A stretch of 64,000 bases of DNA from Anthopleura xanthogrammica (GCA_964019055.1 OZ025223.1:3160125-3224124); one strand, 5' to 3'. Counted from the first letter of the stretch, positions 22,723-34,684 are shown. A program made the numbers and translations. Notes: generated by a model not told the origin, from the sequence alone.

Positions 22723-25017
22723 ATGGCGGGAAGTTCGGGTTCGTTTCGTCAACTGGAAGACAAGCCATGTTCTGCCGAGGTTCACTGCATGAAATGGTCC
22801 CCCAAAATGGATCTTCTGGCTTTAGTTTCAGCTGAGGGAGAGGTCTGGCTGCACAGGCTGTCTTGGAAGAGGGTTTGGTGTGTTCCTGCGAGTGAGGGCA
22901 AAGCCGTTCAAATCGCTTGGAGGCCGGACGGGAAGCTACTGTGCGTGGGGCACCAAGATGGTACGATCAAGCTTTTTGACGTAGAGAACGCTGAGTGTAT
23001 CCACACCTGCAGCATTGGGGAGACTCCTTCCTGTATGGATTGGATTGAACAAGAGAAAACCTCGGGTCTATGCAAAGATATAGACAAACAGCCCTTCAAT
23101 GTAGACAAAGCAGAGCTACTCCTCCCTGCCCTCCCCTCCCTACCCAAATCTGGTGAGAGCCTGTTTTCCAAAGATTCCAATGAAGAGGGGAATAAGGATC
23201 CAAAGAAACTGTCTTCTTTACCTGAAGAGTTAAGCATTCTTTGTATTGGAGACAACAAAGGTCAAGTCCATATTTTCCTTTATGGTGTGTTTCTATGTGG
23301 GGTGGTAAGCATGACAAGTACTGTTGAAGACTCAGAAATCTTAAATGCGTCATTTTCAACTAACCTTCAAGTTATAAGTGCCGTCATCAAATCTAAGGTC
23401 AGCGGTGATCAGCAGGCAGTATTACTGGAACTGTATGGTAGCCCTCTATTAAGCTCCCGAAGGCATGAGCTCTCTGTTATTTCCAAGAAGATTGGTACCA
23501 TTTTGACACTGATGGAGTACTTCAACAAAACAATAATTTTGATGTCAGAAGCATGGGAGGACATACTCTTGGAAATGGACACAAAGTTAACAACCTTTGC
23601 CTCGGAGAGACTTGCCGCTGGTTCATCTGTCAGTGAGGAATTTTTGACACTTCTTACCAGAGGGACTGCATCACCTGAGCTACAAGCATTCCTTCTCCAT
23701 GAGTTAACTGAAAAAGGGCTTAAGAAGCTGGGTCATAATATTGAGAATTCGTATTCTAGCATTCAAGGTTTGGCGCTCAAGCATTTGCAGTGTGTAACCC
23801 AGGCACTACTGTTTCATTTGACAGAGATGAACGGAATGTCAAAATGGTATGACCATTTTGGTATTTTGGGCCTCTCAGATGAATCAATCCAGAAAGCTAT
23901 AAAGATGCTTGGATCTGTAATGTTAAAGACCAGAGAACTTGTTGATGTCATAGAGACAAGTTTGAAAAGTTTCAAAGCTTTTTTCCAATGGTTGTACTCT
24001 GTGATCCTGAGGCTTTCTGATGAAGCTGTTCCCAGCTACGTCAAGCAGTTCAGCCAACAAGACATAATTATGATTGCGAACTTCCTTCAGGACCAGTTAA
24101 AAGTCAATGACCAAGGCAAATTCAGTTTAGAAAGAGTAGGGCAATACTTTGAGGATAAACCACTGACTGATATCTCAGCATATGGAGATACGCCATGGAC
24201 GCGGTTTGTAGCAAGTAACCCAGTGTTGATTAAGAGTCCATTAATCATGACTCATAACAAGAATGTCTCCCTCACAACCTTGGCAAAACAGCTACAAGAG
24301 AGCATTGAAAATGCATTCAAGAAGTTAGCCAATACGATAGGCAATTCATTTCAGTGTCAATCATCTACTCACTTGGCAGACTGCGACAGCAATTCATTGG
24401 TGACGGTCTCGCAGTCCACATCAAAGTCTCCAGGAATTCAGAATCTAGTGTTTGGGGTCGGTGAAAATGAGCTGATGAAAGTTTTCTTGGTTTGTTTAGC
24501 ATCAGATCAAGAAAATGAAGGCCTTGTTACTGGAAAAGCGTCTACAGTCTTTGTCTCCCAGATACCAACAGAGGAAGATACCTACTACAGAATACTAGAT
24601 GTGATGTTCTATGACTCCGAAACACTAACAGTGCTGCTCAAAGAGAAAAGAAATGACGAAACAGAAAGAGAAAAAGCAACAGTTTTAGCTCAAATTTCAC
24701 TCAATTTAATCCCAGCAGATAATTTCATCACCTTAAGTGGCAAGGAATTCCAGTATGGAAGTTGTCTTGCAAAAAGCCCTAATTTAACTGTCCATGACGT
24801 TGGTTCCAAACTAACTCATTATCGCAAGCTGTCAGGCTTTCAGTCTGGTTCAATATCTGTAAGTGGTTCCAGGAAAGTCAGTTGCGTGTTGTCTTCATCG
24901 AGAAGGAGAGTAAAGTTATTTGACATGGATGCCGAGGATGAGGAAGAAGATGATGAAGATGAAGTGAGCAAAAATGAAAGCAAAGACTTTGAAGAAACAG
25001 CGAACACAAGCTTTTAA
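22723..25017 (+). CDS. ANAPC4: Anaphase-promoting complex subunit 4, single exon
   Basis: One open frame of 764 residues without an intron (human about 808 residues). Residues about 20-115 form the N-terminal WD40-like part (CMKWSPKMDLLALVSAEGEV, IAWRPDGKLLCVGHQDGTIK). Residues about 240-460 form the helical APC4 domain (EAWEDILLEMDTKLTTF, KAFFQWLYSVILRLSDE, RVGQYFEDKPL). Near the end RKVSCVLSSSRRRVKLFDMD matches the conserved C-terminal motif, followed by an acidic tail. APC4 is a scaffold subunit that joins the APC/C platform, the ubiquitin ligase that destroys securin and cyclin B. The start codon lies in AAGATGGCGGG, a good initiation context and a YY1-like element. Vertebrate ANAPC4 has many introns, so intron loss or retroposition is possible. 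The shared promoter region with ARMC2 and the intact frame argue for a functional gene. Confidence 0.95.
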   Translation: MAGSSGSFRQLEDKPCSAEVHCMKWSPKMDLLALVSAEGEVWLHRLSWKRVWCVPASEGKAVQIAWRPDGKLLCVGHQDGTIKLFDVENAECIHTCSIGETPSCMDWIEQEKTSGLCKDIDKQPFNVDKAELLLPALPSLPKSGESLFSKDSNEEGNKDPKKLSSLPEELSILCIGDNKGQVHIFLYGVFLCGVVSMTSTVEDSEILNASFSTNLQVISAVIKSKVSGDQQAVLLELYGSPLLSSRRHELSVISKKIGTILTLMEYFNKTIILMSEAWEDILLEMDTKLTTFASERLAAGSSVSEEFLTLLTRGTASPELQAFLLHELTEKGLKKLGHNIENSYSSIQGLALKHLQCVTQALLFHLTEMNGMSKWYDHFGILGLSDESIQKAIKMLGSVMLKTRELVDVIETSLKSFKAFFQWLYSVILRLSDEAVPSYVKQFSQQDIIMIANFLQDQLKVNDQGKFSLERVGQYFEDKPLTDISAYGDTPWTRFVASNPVLIKSPLIMTHNKNVSLTTLAKQLQESIENAFKKLANTIGNSFQCQSSTHLADCDSNSLVTVSQSTSKSPGIQNLVFGVGENELMKVFLVCLASDQENEGLVTGKASTVFVSQIPTEEDTYYRILDVMFYDSETLTVLLKEKRNDETEREKATVLAQISLNLIPADNFITLSGKEFQYGSCLAKSPNLTVHDVGSKLTHYRKLSGFQSGSISVSGSRKVSCVLSSSRRRVKLFDMDAEDEEEDDEDEVSKNESKDFEETANTSF

Positions 25018-25795
25018 AGATGGATTTTAATTAATCTATGACCATTCAATCTTGCAGACTGAGCTATTATTTCTATGTATGATTGTTAAAAACTTTTATT
25101 AACCATAGATACAATGATTTAACATTACTTATATAATTGATATTACTAGTGTTTTTCATTGTTACGTGCTGATTGAGAATAAGTGGCAGTAGTTACCAAA
25201 TACCTTCTGACAGGGCTTGAAATAGCGACCTGTCATTCACCAGTCAATGATAACCAACCAATGGGTCAATGTTACAGGTCAAAATGACGGGCAAGACAAA
25301 GGTTTGACCAGTCTGGCCGGCCATTATTTCAAGCCCTGGCTGAGTACCTTTACATATTCTAATGATTTATTTGTTTGACTGTAGTCTATTACTCATTAAC
25401 CTATCGTGTCTTCTGTCTCGATTCCTGTGAAGCGAAAACAGTGATAAACTGCAAATACCTCTGTCATAATATTTGTATGGTGTGGAAATACAGGTAGATA
25501 AGAAGAGTATCTTGGAAAATTGGGAAATTTAATCTGAAATCAAAGTCAGCCACAGAATAGCATGATGTAGGTTGTCTTGGCCTGTATACATGAAGGATAG
25601 GCTCCTCTTAGAGCTAGGGAGAAGTCTTTTGTTTCCTTTCTTCAGGGGAAGACGCTAAAAACAAGAGAGTTTTCCCAGCAGCAGGATCACCCTCCCTCCA
25701 TGTAAACAGGGCCTAACTTGATGCCATTTGAGCCTGACATCAAATGTTTTAAAAGAGAGAACAATTCTGATCTTGTGTTTGACGTACTTGAATCC
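25018..25795. other. Convergent spacer ANAPC4/SORD
   Basis: 778 bp holding both 3' UTRs. An AATAAA on the minus strand near 25365-25370 could serve SORD. It also contains the CAGGGCT element at 25211-25338. Confidence 0.6.
25211..25338. mobile_element. hAT5-like MITE
   Basis: CAGGGCTTGAAATAGCGACC and GGCCATTATTTCAAGCCCTG inverted ends. Flanks TCTGA and GCTGA differ at one of five bases. Confidence 0.7.
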
Positions 25796-28700
25796 TTACT
25801 GATCACAGTGGATCATGACTTTGATGGCTCCTCCCTCCCCTGTTGCCGAGGTCTCAAATGCCTTTCTTGATTCTTCAAGCTTGAAATGATGTGTGATTAG
25901 TGGTTTGACATTCACAGCTCCCGAGGCAACCATGGCAAGAGCTGTCGGATAGCTGTGAGAAAGAATATTTTAATCTCAAATTTTGCACCACTGCAATTAG
26001 ATCATTAGATCAGGTAAAGAACAGTTTTTGTATGAGTGGGAAACAATATGACAAAATCATAGCCATGCTATGTCATACATGTATTTGAACCGTACCTATG
26101 CATTGGGATATATTGGATGAATTACTGGAAGACAATGGGTTGTACTTCAATTTTCACAGCGTGTCGTACTATGTACTTGCTGTATGTCAGTACTGTTTGT
26201 TTCCTACTCATACAATAACCATTCTTATGGGAAGCCATTTCAATGTTACGGCATGTTTTCAACACATACAAAAACTGCTCTTCTGGGGTGGAACTAAAAG
26301 ACATTAAAGGGGGTGACTATTTCAAAGAAATTAAACACACAGAAGATCATCCTACTTTGTTGTTTGAAGTAAAAATAGAGTTCACCAGCGATCGAAATCA
26401 CCCCAAAGAGATCCCTATGGAAAGTGGCTCTCAAAGTTGAATATAAAAAAGGAGTGAATAAACTTCACGTCAAAGTATTTCTTAAGTATTGCCATGTATC
26501 CAAAAACAACTTTTATTTCTATTTTCTCTCACCAATTTGAATACCGAAAGACTACTCTTATATCAACCTCCCTTCTCCTTGCTACAGATGTTGGCATGGA
26601 AACATGGGCGTGGCTAGTTCCAACAAGGACCAACACCTCTCCTGATACTGTACTCTAGAAAAGAACAATACATTCAACTTACCAGTTGACATAGCGGAAT
26701 ATCCCTCTTATATCAACCTCCCGCACTAAGGCATTAACGATCGGCAGGTTAATTTCACTCTTTCCCATTCCAACGATCACTAACACACCTCCAGACTTGG
26801 TTGCCTAGTAACAGGAAAAATATAGAGTTAACAGTTAGTAAGAACAATTAATCCAGTTTTCGGAGAAGAAATTAATAATGCACTAGTTGGCCATGGGGCA
26901 CGTCAAAATTATGTTTGTGTTGGTACTGTGTGCACACACATTAATAGTTAGTACAGTCAACTTCTTGTCAAATCAAACAGCATACAAAAAAAATTATTTT
27001 AACAGACTTACATAGATTCCAGTGTGAATGCTTGACTCTGCTCCAGTACATTCAATAGACTTGTCAGCAGCTGTGCCAAGTTGTTCCAAGATCTTCTTGG
27101 CAACTTCCTTGCCATCTCTGCTCTCAACTTTGATTGTATAATCTGCCCCAAGTTCTTTGGCTTTGGCAAGGCGGCCTTCATCCAAATCTGGAAATATGGT
27201 ATCATAGTTCTATTACTTTGATTTTAGGAATAAAACTGCTGGATTTTGCATGAATAAAAATTGTCATGTTTAGATATGATTTATGTGCAGTCGATGACCA
27301 AAGCATCGCGATCATTCAGCATTCTGATTGGCTGAGCATTAATCTCGTGCACTGTGATTGGAAATGGGCTGCATTTGGTATGATGTATGCATACAATAAG
27401 TACTTTAAGAGAAAAACATATATGCCCTTAAAGGGAGTCTAACCCACATATTTGGCAGGGATGACCATCTTTTAGGGGTTGAAATCATAAGTCCCTCCCT
27501 CTCAGGAGTGAAGAAGGAAAAGCTGTTGGATTTCAGCATATGTGGTATCTTAGGGGTATGCGATGGCTGGCCCCAAACATAATTTAAACCAGATACCAGC
27601 TACAGAAATCTATCAGCCAAAGGCCACATTAGCTTGCCGCAAGTTGATCAGTCCGATGTGGCCAGTCATCATTTTCAGCCATATTACCAATATTTTTAGC
27701 CCTGCTCCAAAAATAAACTATATAATATATGCAACACCATTAATTCTTACCAGTTATTGCTACTTTGCTTGCACCACAAGCTTTTGCAGTAAGGAGGTTG
27801 ACCAGTCCAATGGGTCCTGAGAATTGAATCATTGACAAAATAAAACAATAAAAAAGTCATATATGCTACACATAGGTGGTGATACTGGTAGGATAGTGGT
27901 AGAATGATTGGTTCTAGAGGATTGTGCCATTGCAGTTGTATGTGTCCTGTCTCTCACCTGCTCCACATATAAGAACATTATCTCCAACAGTGATACCAGC
28001 CCTGCGGCACGCATGAACAGCTACTGACAATGGTTCCAGTAAGGCACCTTCTTCAAAACTGACATGGTCTGGTAACCTAGGTTACAGAATAAGTAAAGTT
28101 GTCAATTCCTTTACTTTGGTTTGGTTTGGTTCCTGGAAGTAAAAATACTTACTTGTAACAGAAATCTGCAGCATGGTTGTAACGTCGACAAAGAGAGCCA
28201 TGGATAGGTGGGGTAGCACAAAATTTCATCTCTTCACATAGGTTATATCGTCCCTCTTTACAGAAGGAACAAGTGCGACAAGGCACTCCTGGCTCAATAG
28301 CCACTCTATCACCTGAGAATAAAACCATGATTAAAAATTATGTTAAATAGATTTTAAGGTAAAATAAATCACAAAACAAAAAGAGACAATGGATTAAATT
28401 TGATCTATTGGTATTATCAAACCACAAGATTTGCTATACTGGTACTGGACTGGTATACTGTGCTGTTGCCATGGCAACATTATGCCTATCAGGTCCAATC
28501 ATCCTGATTGGATGGCCTAACTTACCGACTTTCAAATGCGTCACGCCTTCTCCAACCTCAGCTACCACTCCACTTGACTCATGTCCCAGGACCATTGGGG
28601 CATTAACGACGAAATCACCACATCTCATCTGCTTCAAGTAATGGACATCAGAACCACAGATACCAACTACATGCATCGCAATTTGCACCTCTGTTGATAT

Positions 28701-29468
28701 AATGATACTATTTTTAGATTATCTAGTATCTCGTTTCCCAATATTTACAAGGAGCTTCTGCATTGAGGAGTCTGTCGATCCATCCATCAGTCTGTCTGTC
28801 CCTCTGTCTATCTGTCTGTACATCTGTCTGTCTGTCAATCTATCTGTCCGTCTGTCCGTACATCTGTCTGCCTACCTGTCTATCAGTAACTGTTATTCTA
28901 TCTGACTGAACGCAAAAGACACATAACTAATAAAGAGCAAAAATGCTATGTAAAAACAAAAATGAGCCAAAATAATTGTAATTCAGGAATTCTATGCCTT
29001 CCAAAGAGTAAGTTTTGCACTACGAGAGATAAATAAAGTAACGGTACACAACATAAACAGCTGACTGAGGTCATCACTACTGGCAGGTAGTCTCGCGATA
29101 GTCACATGTTTTTAAGCTTTTTATCTCGCTTTAAAGATCCCCAAATTTTTCTAATTTTTTAAAGCCCTGGTCTTTTAGCAAATACCCAAAAATATTTGAG
29201 TCTACTTTAAATAAAACTTGTCAGAGAAAGCATTAAAGATAACGAAATATAAAGTAAATGTTTGAACGTAAATTTTACCTCCCTTTGCAGGGGCAGAAAC
29301 TGGACGTTCTTCCTAAACACAAAAGAGAAAGAAGAGTTAAAAAAATTGTTGGAAAATTTGGATAAATTGAACATTTTAAACGCAAAAATGAAGGATTTTT
29401 TCAATACTTACCATTCGAAGATCATCTACTCCGTGAAGAACTGCAGAGATATTCCCCTTGGACGCCAT
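25796..29468 (-). CDS. SORD: Sorbitol dehydrogenase (zinc MDR family)
   Basis: Exons: 29468-29412, 29312-29279, 28690-28526, 28312-28153, 28076-27958, 27816-27751, 27187-27012, 26804-26683 (8a), 25952-25796. They sum to 1056 nt, giving 351 residues (human 357). The enzyme oxidises sorbitol to fructose with NAD+ in the cytosol. Catalytic-zinc ligands are visible as C42 in GICGSD and H67/E68 in LGHESSG, with the conserved EPLSV further on. The nucleotide-binding turn is GAGPIGLVN, and the acid ending the next strand (VAITDLDEGR) fits NAD preference. C97, C100, C103 and C111 in [16 protein letters not shown] form a complete structural-zinc site, which human SORD lacks. A second version of exon 8 (26654-26533) has the same length and phase. 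The gene is head-to-head with PSMG1 across 290 bp. Confidence 0.95.
26533..26654 (-). other. SORD exon 8b, duplicated alternative exon
   Basis: 122-nt open segment with its own acceptor (ttttctag) and donor (gtgaga), same length and phases as exon 8a. It encodes [18 protein letters not shown], then [18 protein letters not shown] and RYSN, about 20 of 40 residues identical to 8a. The gap to 8a is only 28 nt (26655-26682). Using both exons would shift the frame because 122 is not a multiple of three. It could be a mutually exclusive exon or a decaying duplicate that still happens to be open. Confidence 0.8.
26683..26804 (-). other. SORD exon 8a
   Basis: 122-nt exon, phase 0 in and phase 2 out, with acceptor ctag and donor gtaagt. 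It encodes [17 protein letters not shown], then [19 protein letters not shown] and RYVN. It matches the usual SORD sequence best (human ATRSGGTLVLVGLG and REVDIKGVFRYCN), so it is probably the default exon. The segment forms part of the Rossmann fold next to the coenzyme. Confidence 0.93.
28758..28900. repeat. GTCT microsatellite
   Basis: Interrupted CTGTCTGTC/CTATCTGTC tract in SORD intron 2. Confidence 0.85.
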
Positions 29469-29758
29469 GTTTGTGTGCCAGTGAGTGATATGATTATTTC
29501 AGATATGTCATGCAATAGTACGTCACGGTGTCATATGTCACGCGATCTTTCGATTCCAATGAATCATCTGGTAGAATCATCACAACTAGGAAAAAAAATT
29601 ATTCTACAAAAGTTTTAAAGATTGAAAATAATAAAAAGCTGAAAATGAGAAAAAGAGCAGCAAAAATAAAATAAATTATTTCTTAAAAAATTGTACAAAT
29701 TTATGTAACGCAAGGCTCTCTTCCCAGTTCTACTCGTTCATGCCGAGTCATTTCCAAA
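29469..29758. promoter_or_regulatory. Bidirectional promoter region SORD/PSMG1
   Basis: 290 bp between divergent start codons. Both ATGs sit in YY1-like contexts: AAAATGGCGGC for PSMG1 and AACATGGCGTCC for SORD. No TATA box is obvious. The short spacing suggests one shared open-chromatin region. Confidence 0.6.
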
Positions 29759-31485
29759 ATGGCGGCACATTTTGGTGTTTGGGAGCTAAGATTACCGTCT
29801 TCTCGAGCTGTAGACGAAGACGACGACGAAGAAGATGAAATAACAGAAGAAAGAGAACAAGAGATATCTCCTTTAATCCTCTGGTCACCAAAAATTACGG
29901 AAAGTTTGAAAGGTTGTCAAGAAAAAGTTGTAAAATGTTCAACTCTTGTTCTTGGATTTGACAAAGTTGCTTCAACTTTTCTGGAGGCGCATTTTCTTTG
30001 TGGGAATAATAGCGAAATAATCGGTGTGGTGTCAAGAAAAGGCAATGAGAAAGACTTTAGTGCTATCGTTAACTCAACAAATGTAGAGAAAGTTTCGTTC
30101 TTATACCATTTAAAAAAGAATCAAGATGTAGTTTTCTGTCAGTCTCCCTCGCACGTGGAAGAAAATGTTTCATTTTTATGGTCGAAAAAGGTATGAAAAA
30201 TAGTCTTTGCAATCATTTAAATGTCCCATTTTTTAAGAAGGAGAAACAAGTTTGAATGAATTTCTAAGTCAACAAAATGTTATGATAAATTAAAAATATG
30301 AATGAATGAGAAAATCCCATTCTTCCATTTGTTTGATGAGAACAACGTGGAAACAAGGGAACACATGGTGTAAAGGAGGGAGGGGTCAGTATAAATTTGT
30401 ACCACATAAGTCGGAGGGGGTTGGAAAATTTTAGCATGGGATACCTTGATTTCCACCAACCTCTCTTTGTTATGCATCCCAAAGGTGTTGATAATTTTGC
30501 AACCAACAATATGTTTTTATTTCAAAGGTATTTGATAACGTAAGGCCATCAAAGGTCATCATCCTTTCGTCAGCCCCAGCATGTGAGTACAGTACTCCAG
30601 ATCCTTCAAATCTCAAGTCAGACTTTGTCAAGATGCTATACACAACAGCTTGGAATCAGTCAACTGAGAAAACTGACATTGGATTTGTTGAAACACCAAA
30701 TACGATAAGAGGAGTTGCTGCTGCTGGTAAGGGGTTCATTCAGATGAAATTTCATTTTTTAGATTGTGGGGGAAAACAACTTCTTCCCTCACCCCTCCCC
30801 TCCCTACACACAGACAGAGTAGTTTAGTCCTCAGCATGCCAAACAAATAACAATCAGTTATGTTTCCAGTTCTTAACCACTGCCAAGTCTACAACATACC
30901 AGCAGCTCTGTATGTCTGTTACACTGCATCACTACACCTTGAGGCTCAGTCAGTAGAAACCTTCAAGGTCCTACTCACCTCCAAAGAGTTCTCTGGTCTT
31001 GACAAGGTAAGCAAGGTAACTCTTAATAATATTTGCCTTTATTTATAGAGGGTGACACATGTCAGATGCAACTTAGCATTGATAAACTATTATGGCTCTC
31101 TCTATCTCTCTCTGAGACAGGACTGCGATTTCACATGGTCGTCAGAGCCACAGTGAAGGTCTAACCATTTGCAGATGTTTTTAGAGCAAAGGCAGCTCCT
31201 TTTAATCAGATATTTTAAGACCCTAAGTGTAAGTCCAGCTGAGGCTTGAACCCCACAACCTCTTTCACAAAAGTCCAATGCTCAACCAACTGAGGCAACC
31301 GGGAAGAGCCTCTGGCTTAGGTCACTGAGCAATCACTCCCTGCATGATCACCATAAAATAAATTGATGACCTTTTTTCTTAAAGCAAAACTTTATTTTTT
31401 CTTGCAGCCACCAAAAAATGAGACATCCAAGGTTCTCAAATCTCTCGGCATTGGAAAGACAGCACATGACAATTTGTACGTATAA
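29759..31485 (+). CDS. PSMG1: Proteasome assembly chaperone 1
   Basis: Four exons: 29759-30190, 30528-30726, 30870-31006, 31408-31485, together 846 nt and 281 residues (human 288). Recognised by the overall layout (acidic N-terminal stretch DEDDDEEDE, then VSFLYHLKKNQDVVFCQS, VIILSSAPACEY, CQVYNIPAALYVCYTA and a short C-terminus ending HDNLYV, compare human QSNIYT). PSMG1 pairs with PSMG2 and chaperones assembly of the 20S proteasome alpha ring in the cytosol. The start lies in AAAATGGCGGC, a good context. A polyadenylation signal AATAAA is at 31557-31562. The divergent neighbour SORD starts 290 bp away, so the two probably share a promoter region. Confidence 0.93.
31125..31320 (-). mobile_element. 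tRNA-derived SINE, reverse
   Basis: On the minus strand an A box TGCCTCAGTTGG (31297-31286) and B box GGGGTTCAAGCC (31254-31243) have tRNA-like spacing. PSMG1 intron 3. Confidence 0.7.
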
Positions 31486-31946
31486 TGGCAATGGGAGGGG
31501 GGGGGACTGAGTGGCAAAGATTTCGTGGCCATGACATGTGAATAACTTGAAGAAACAATAAACAGTTGTGTATCAATACAATTTATTTAAATTCATTAAT
31601 TGCAGTTCATTTATTGTTCACTTCAGGTGAGAGATTTGTTTTTGTATCATTTTAAAAAAGTAAAATTTTTAGTGTAGAACTCTATTGAAGTTGAGAAAAT
31701 GTAAACAACACCATGATTATAAATGAAGCCTAAGAAACGCATGTGCTTTATTCACCTCCCCCACTAACACACACAAGTGATACGCACACGCACACACACA
31801 CACAAAACCCTGCTTCATTCTACATCCCTCCCATTGCACTCATTATTTAGGTGATAAATATGAATATGGTATCAAACTAGTCAATTTTGGGATTTCCTTG
31901 TAGATTGGTGACATTATGTAGATATTGTAGATGCTTCTTCAACCAA

Positions 31947-32086
31947 TAGACCCCTTGCAGCACCTTGAAAATTATGCAATAAATCAATTTGGAGGGCAAA
32001 GCAATGGGTTTCCAATTCTCAAGAGATTGAAATTCTTTTGTTTTGTTCTCCAAATTGAGCTGCTTTGACGTCACTTGCAAGGGGTC
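31947..32086. mobile_element. MITE family with CCCCTTGCA ends, copy 3
   Basis: Best preserved copy: TAGACCCCTTGCAGCAC and TTGCAAGGGGTCTA ends, consistent with a TA target duplication. Confidence 0.75.
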
Positions 32087-33242
32087 TATGTTAATTTGAA
32101 GATGGGCACAGCCGGCACTTAGCCTGAAAGCTTGGATAAATAGAATAAAAATATTATTTGAAGAAGCATCTATCTACATATTGAAGTCACTGAGCATAAT
32201 AGTACATAATAGCCTATTTTATTATTATTTATATTTTGGTTTGACATAATAAATAGTTGGTATCAGACCAAAGTGATGACGTTTTTTAGAAGGTAAATAG
32301 GTAGATGGTTTTTAGTGTAGCATTTTGGGTGACGACACTAAAACAGCTGTGGGGGAGACAATGACAATAATTTATTTAGGCTGCGTTCATGTTTGCCAGG
32401 GGGGGGGGGCATGTGAAATTTTAACGACAAAATAATCTTTTGATCCCCCTTGCAGTCCCTCCAAATTATTTACCCCCCCTCCCCCCAAGTCAAGGCTAAA
32501 AATTTATCCACTCCCCCAACAACATACTCCCCTCGATTCTGATAAAAAATTTCAAACCCCCTATGTTAATGATAAAAAATTCAGATCTCCCCCTTAATTT
32601 CACCTGCCCCCCTCTAACAGATAAAGAATGCAGCCTTATTACTATAATTTAGAAACTAACATAAATTAATAAAAAAAAACTTAATTTAGTACAGCATAAC
32701 TGAAGTAACCATTAGGCTAAACAGGTCAGTTAGCTAAAGGCTAGTCTCTACTAGTGACATAAGCATAAACACAAGAGTTTATTTCCTCACAGGAAATTCA
32801 GCGACATAAATTAACATGAGCACACGAATAAGAAGAACAGAACATTTTGATCCTTGTGTTTGTGCTTATATACGCTTGTGCTTATGAGCTAGTGAGGACT
32901 TTATGACCACTGAGCTGACAGGAATCAATATACACTTGATCGACAGTTGACTGATATTCGACCATCAACTGTCTGTCGGCCAACAATCAGCAGACAGACA
33001 AATATTATACATCAGCCAAGGGGTGGCCATGCATTCATAACACACACACTCATGTATACTAGTATTTACATATGGTACATCTTGATCAGAAAATCAAACA
33101 TTAAAAACAAAATGAGCTTGAATTGAATAATACCTGCTGTTACCAATAACTATCGGAACATGATTTTTGGCTTACAATATATGGAGTTTCAAGCTGCAGA
33201 TTTGGCTAGTACATGTCTATTCATTAAGTATATTGGCAAAGG

Positions 33243-33474
33243 CCTATTGAGGTTTTTCATGTGACGTCACAAATTATTTGCCTGCCAACAGATGTTTCTT
33301 TGTTAAAGTTGTCAAATTCAAAAATTCATACATTCTCTGGATTATGGACAATCTTCACAAAACTTTGCAATTTTACTAATATCTACATGACAAATTTGAT
33401 TGCGAACTTCTTTTCTTGAATAAACGAAAAAATAAAAATTTTGGATTATGTGACATCACAGTGAAAAACCTCAA
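33243..33474. mobile_element. MITE with ATTGAGGTTTTTCATGTGACG ends
   Basis: The right end carries GTGACATCACAGTGAAAAACC with TCAAT. Interior AT-rich. Confidence 0.6.
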
Positions 33475-34683
33475 TTCAAAAGCTATTGGTTGTTATTGGT
33501 TTAGGTCCCATTTGGTTTCATTTGAACATGGTTTCATGAGTGTGAAACTGGGTCAAAAATGATACAGTTATAGAGTATTTACAAAAGTATTAGTGTCGGA
33601 CAGCGTTTTTAAAACATCAAGGTTTCATTACATATTCAATCAATGTCATGTACAGTAAGCACAAGATGTAATCAAGTAGAAAATGTCCGTAAAAAAATCA
33701 ACAATTCCTCTGACTTTGTTCTGCAATCACAAGTGATTCTGATTCTTATAAAGAATATTTAAAAACATTTACACTTAAAAGCCCTAAAATTAATAAAAAC
33801 ACTAAAAAACTACAGACTATGATTGGTCTAACAGCATGCATGTCTTAGGGCAAAACAATAGACATTTCTTCTTTGGGAAATGAAATCTCTTATCAATCAA
33901 GAACATTGCATTGTTCATGCCCTACAATATGGCTGCCGTGGAATTTATCCCTAAAATAAATTATAAATAATTTAAAATTCTAAAATACTTATTTATAATT
34001 CTATTTACAATTCTATTTAACAACCCCTTCTCAACTCACTTGAATGATCATAGAACAACATTTGTTTCAAGTTAAAATGCAGGAATACCAGCAATAAATT
34101 TGAGCAACTTGTTGCACAACGTGTTGCAGAGTGAATGATTGATTGTATTATCAACCCGCGCACAACAAATTTTCTTTTTTGCAGAGAGTAGAAAGAGCTT
34201 CTATTTCTGCAACAAAGTTGCACGACAAATTTTGTTGTTGCACAGGGTGGTAATCCCAACCAGATTCACTCTGCAACTTGCAACACAACAAGCTGCACGA
34301 TTTTGTTGCTCTTATCACACATTTACGGTAACTGCCATTATTACCTGGAACTTCCTGGGACCAGGGAAAAGGCTTGAAATAACGAGGGTTCAAGATACCA
34401 AAGGTAAAAGTTACACTGAAGCTAGTCCATGGGATGTGGCCATGTGATGGAGTTTAAGATAACAGGAAGTTCGAGATATCCCGGATTTGAGTTAGCAAGA
34501 CTCTGCTATAGTTTGAGGTCATTCAAGTGTATTCAGAAAAGGTCTTTTTATCCTTTCTTTAAGCAAGGATATAAAATAGGCATGCAGTACTAACAGGACC
34601 AGGAAGATGGTACCATCTGTTGTTTCTTGCTATTTAGCAGCACTGGTTAAAAATAATTGGAAAAAATATAGTTTAATACAATA

Positions 34684-34684
34684 G

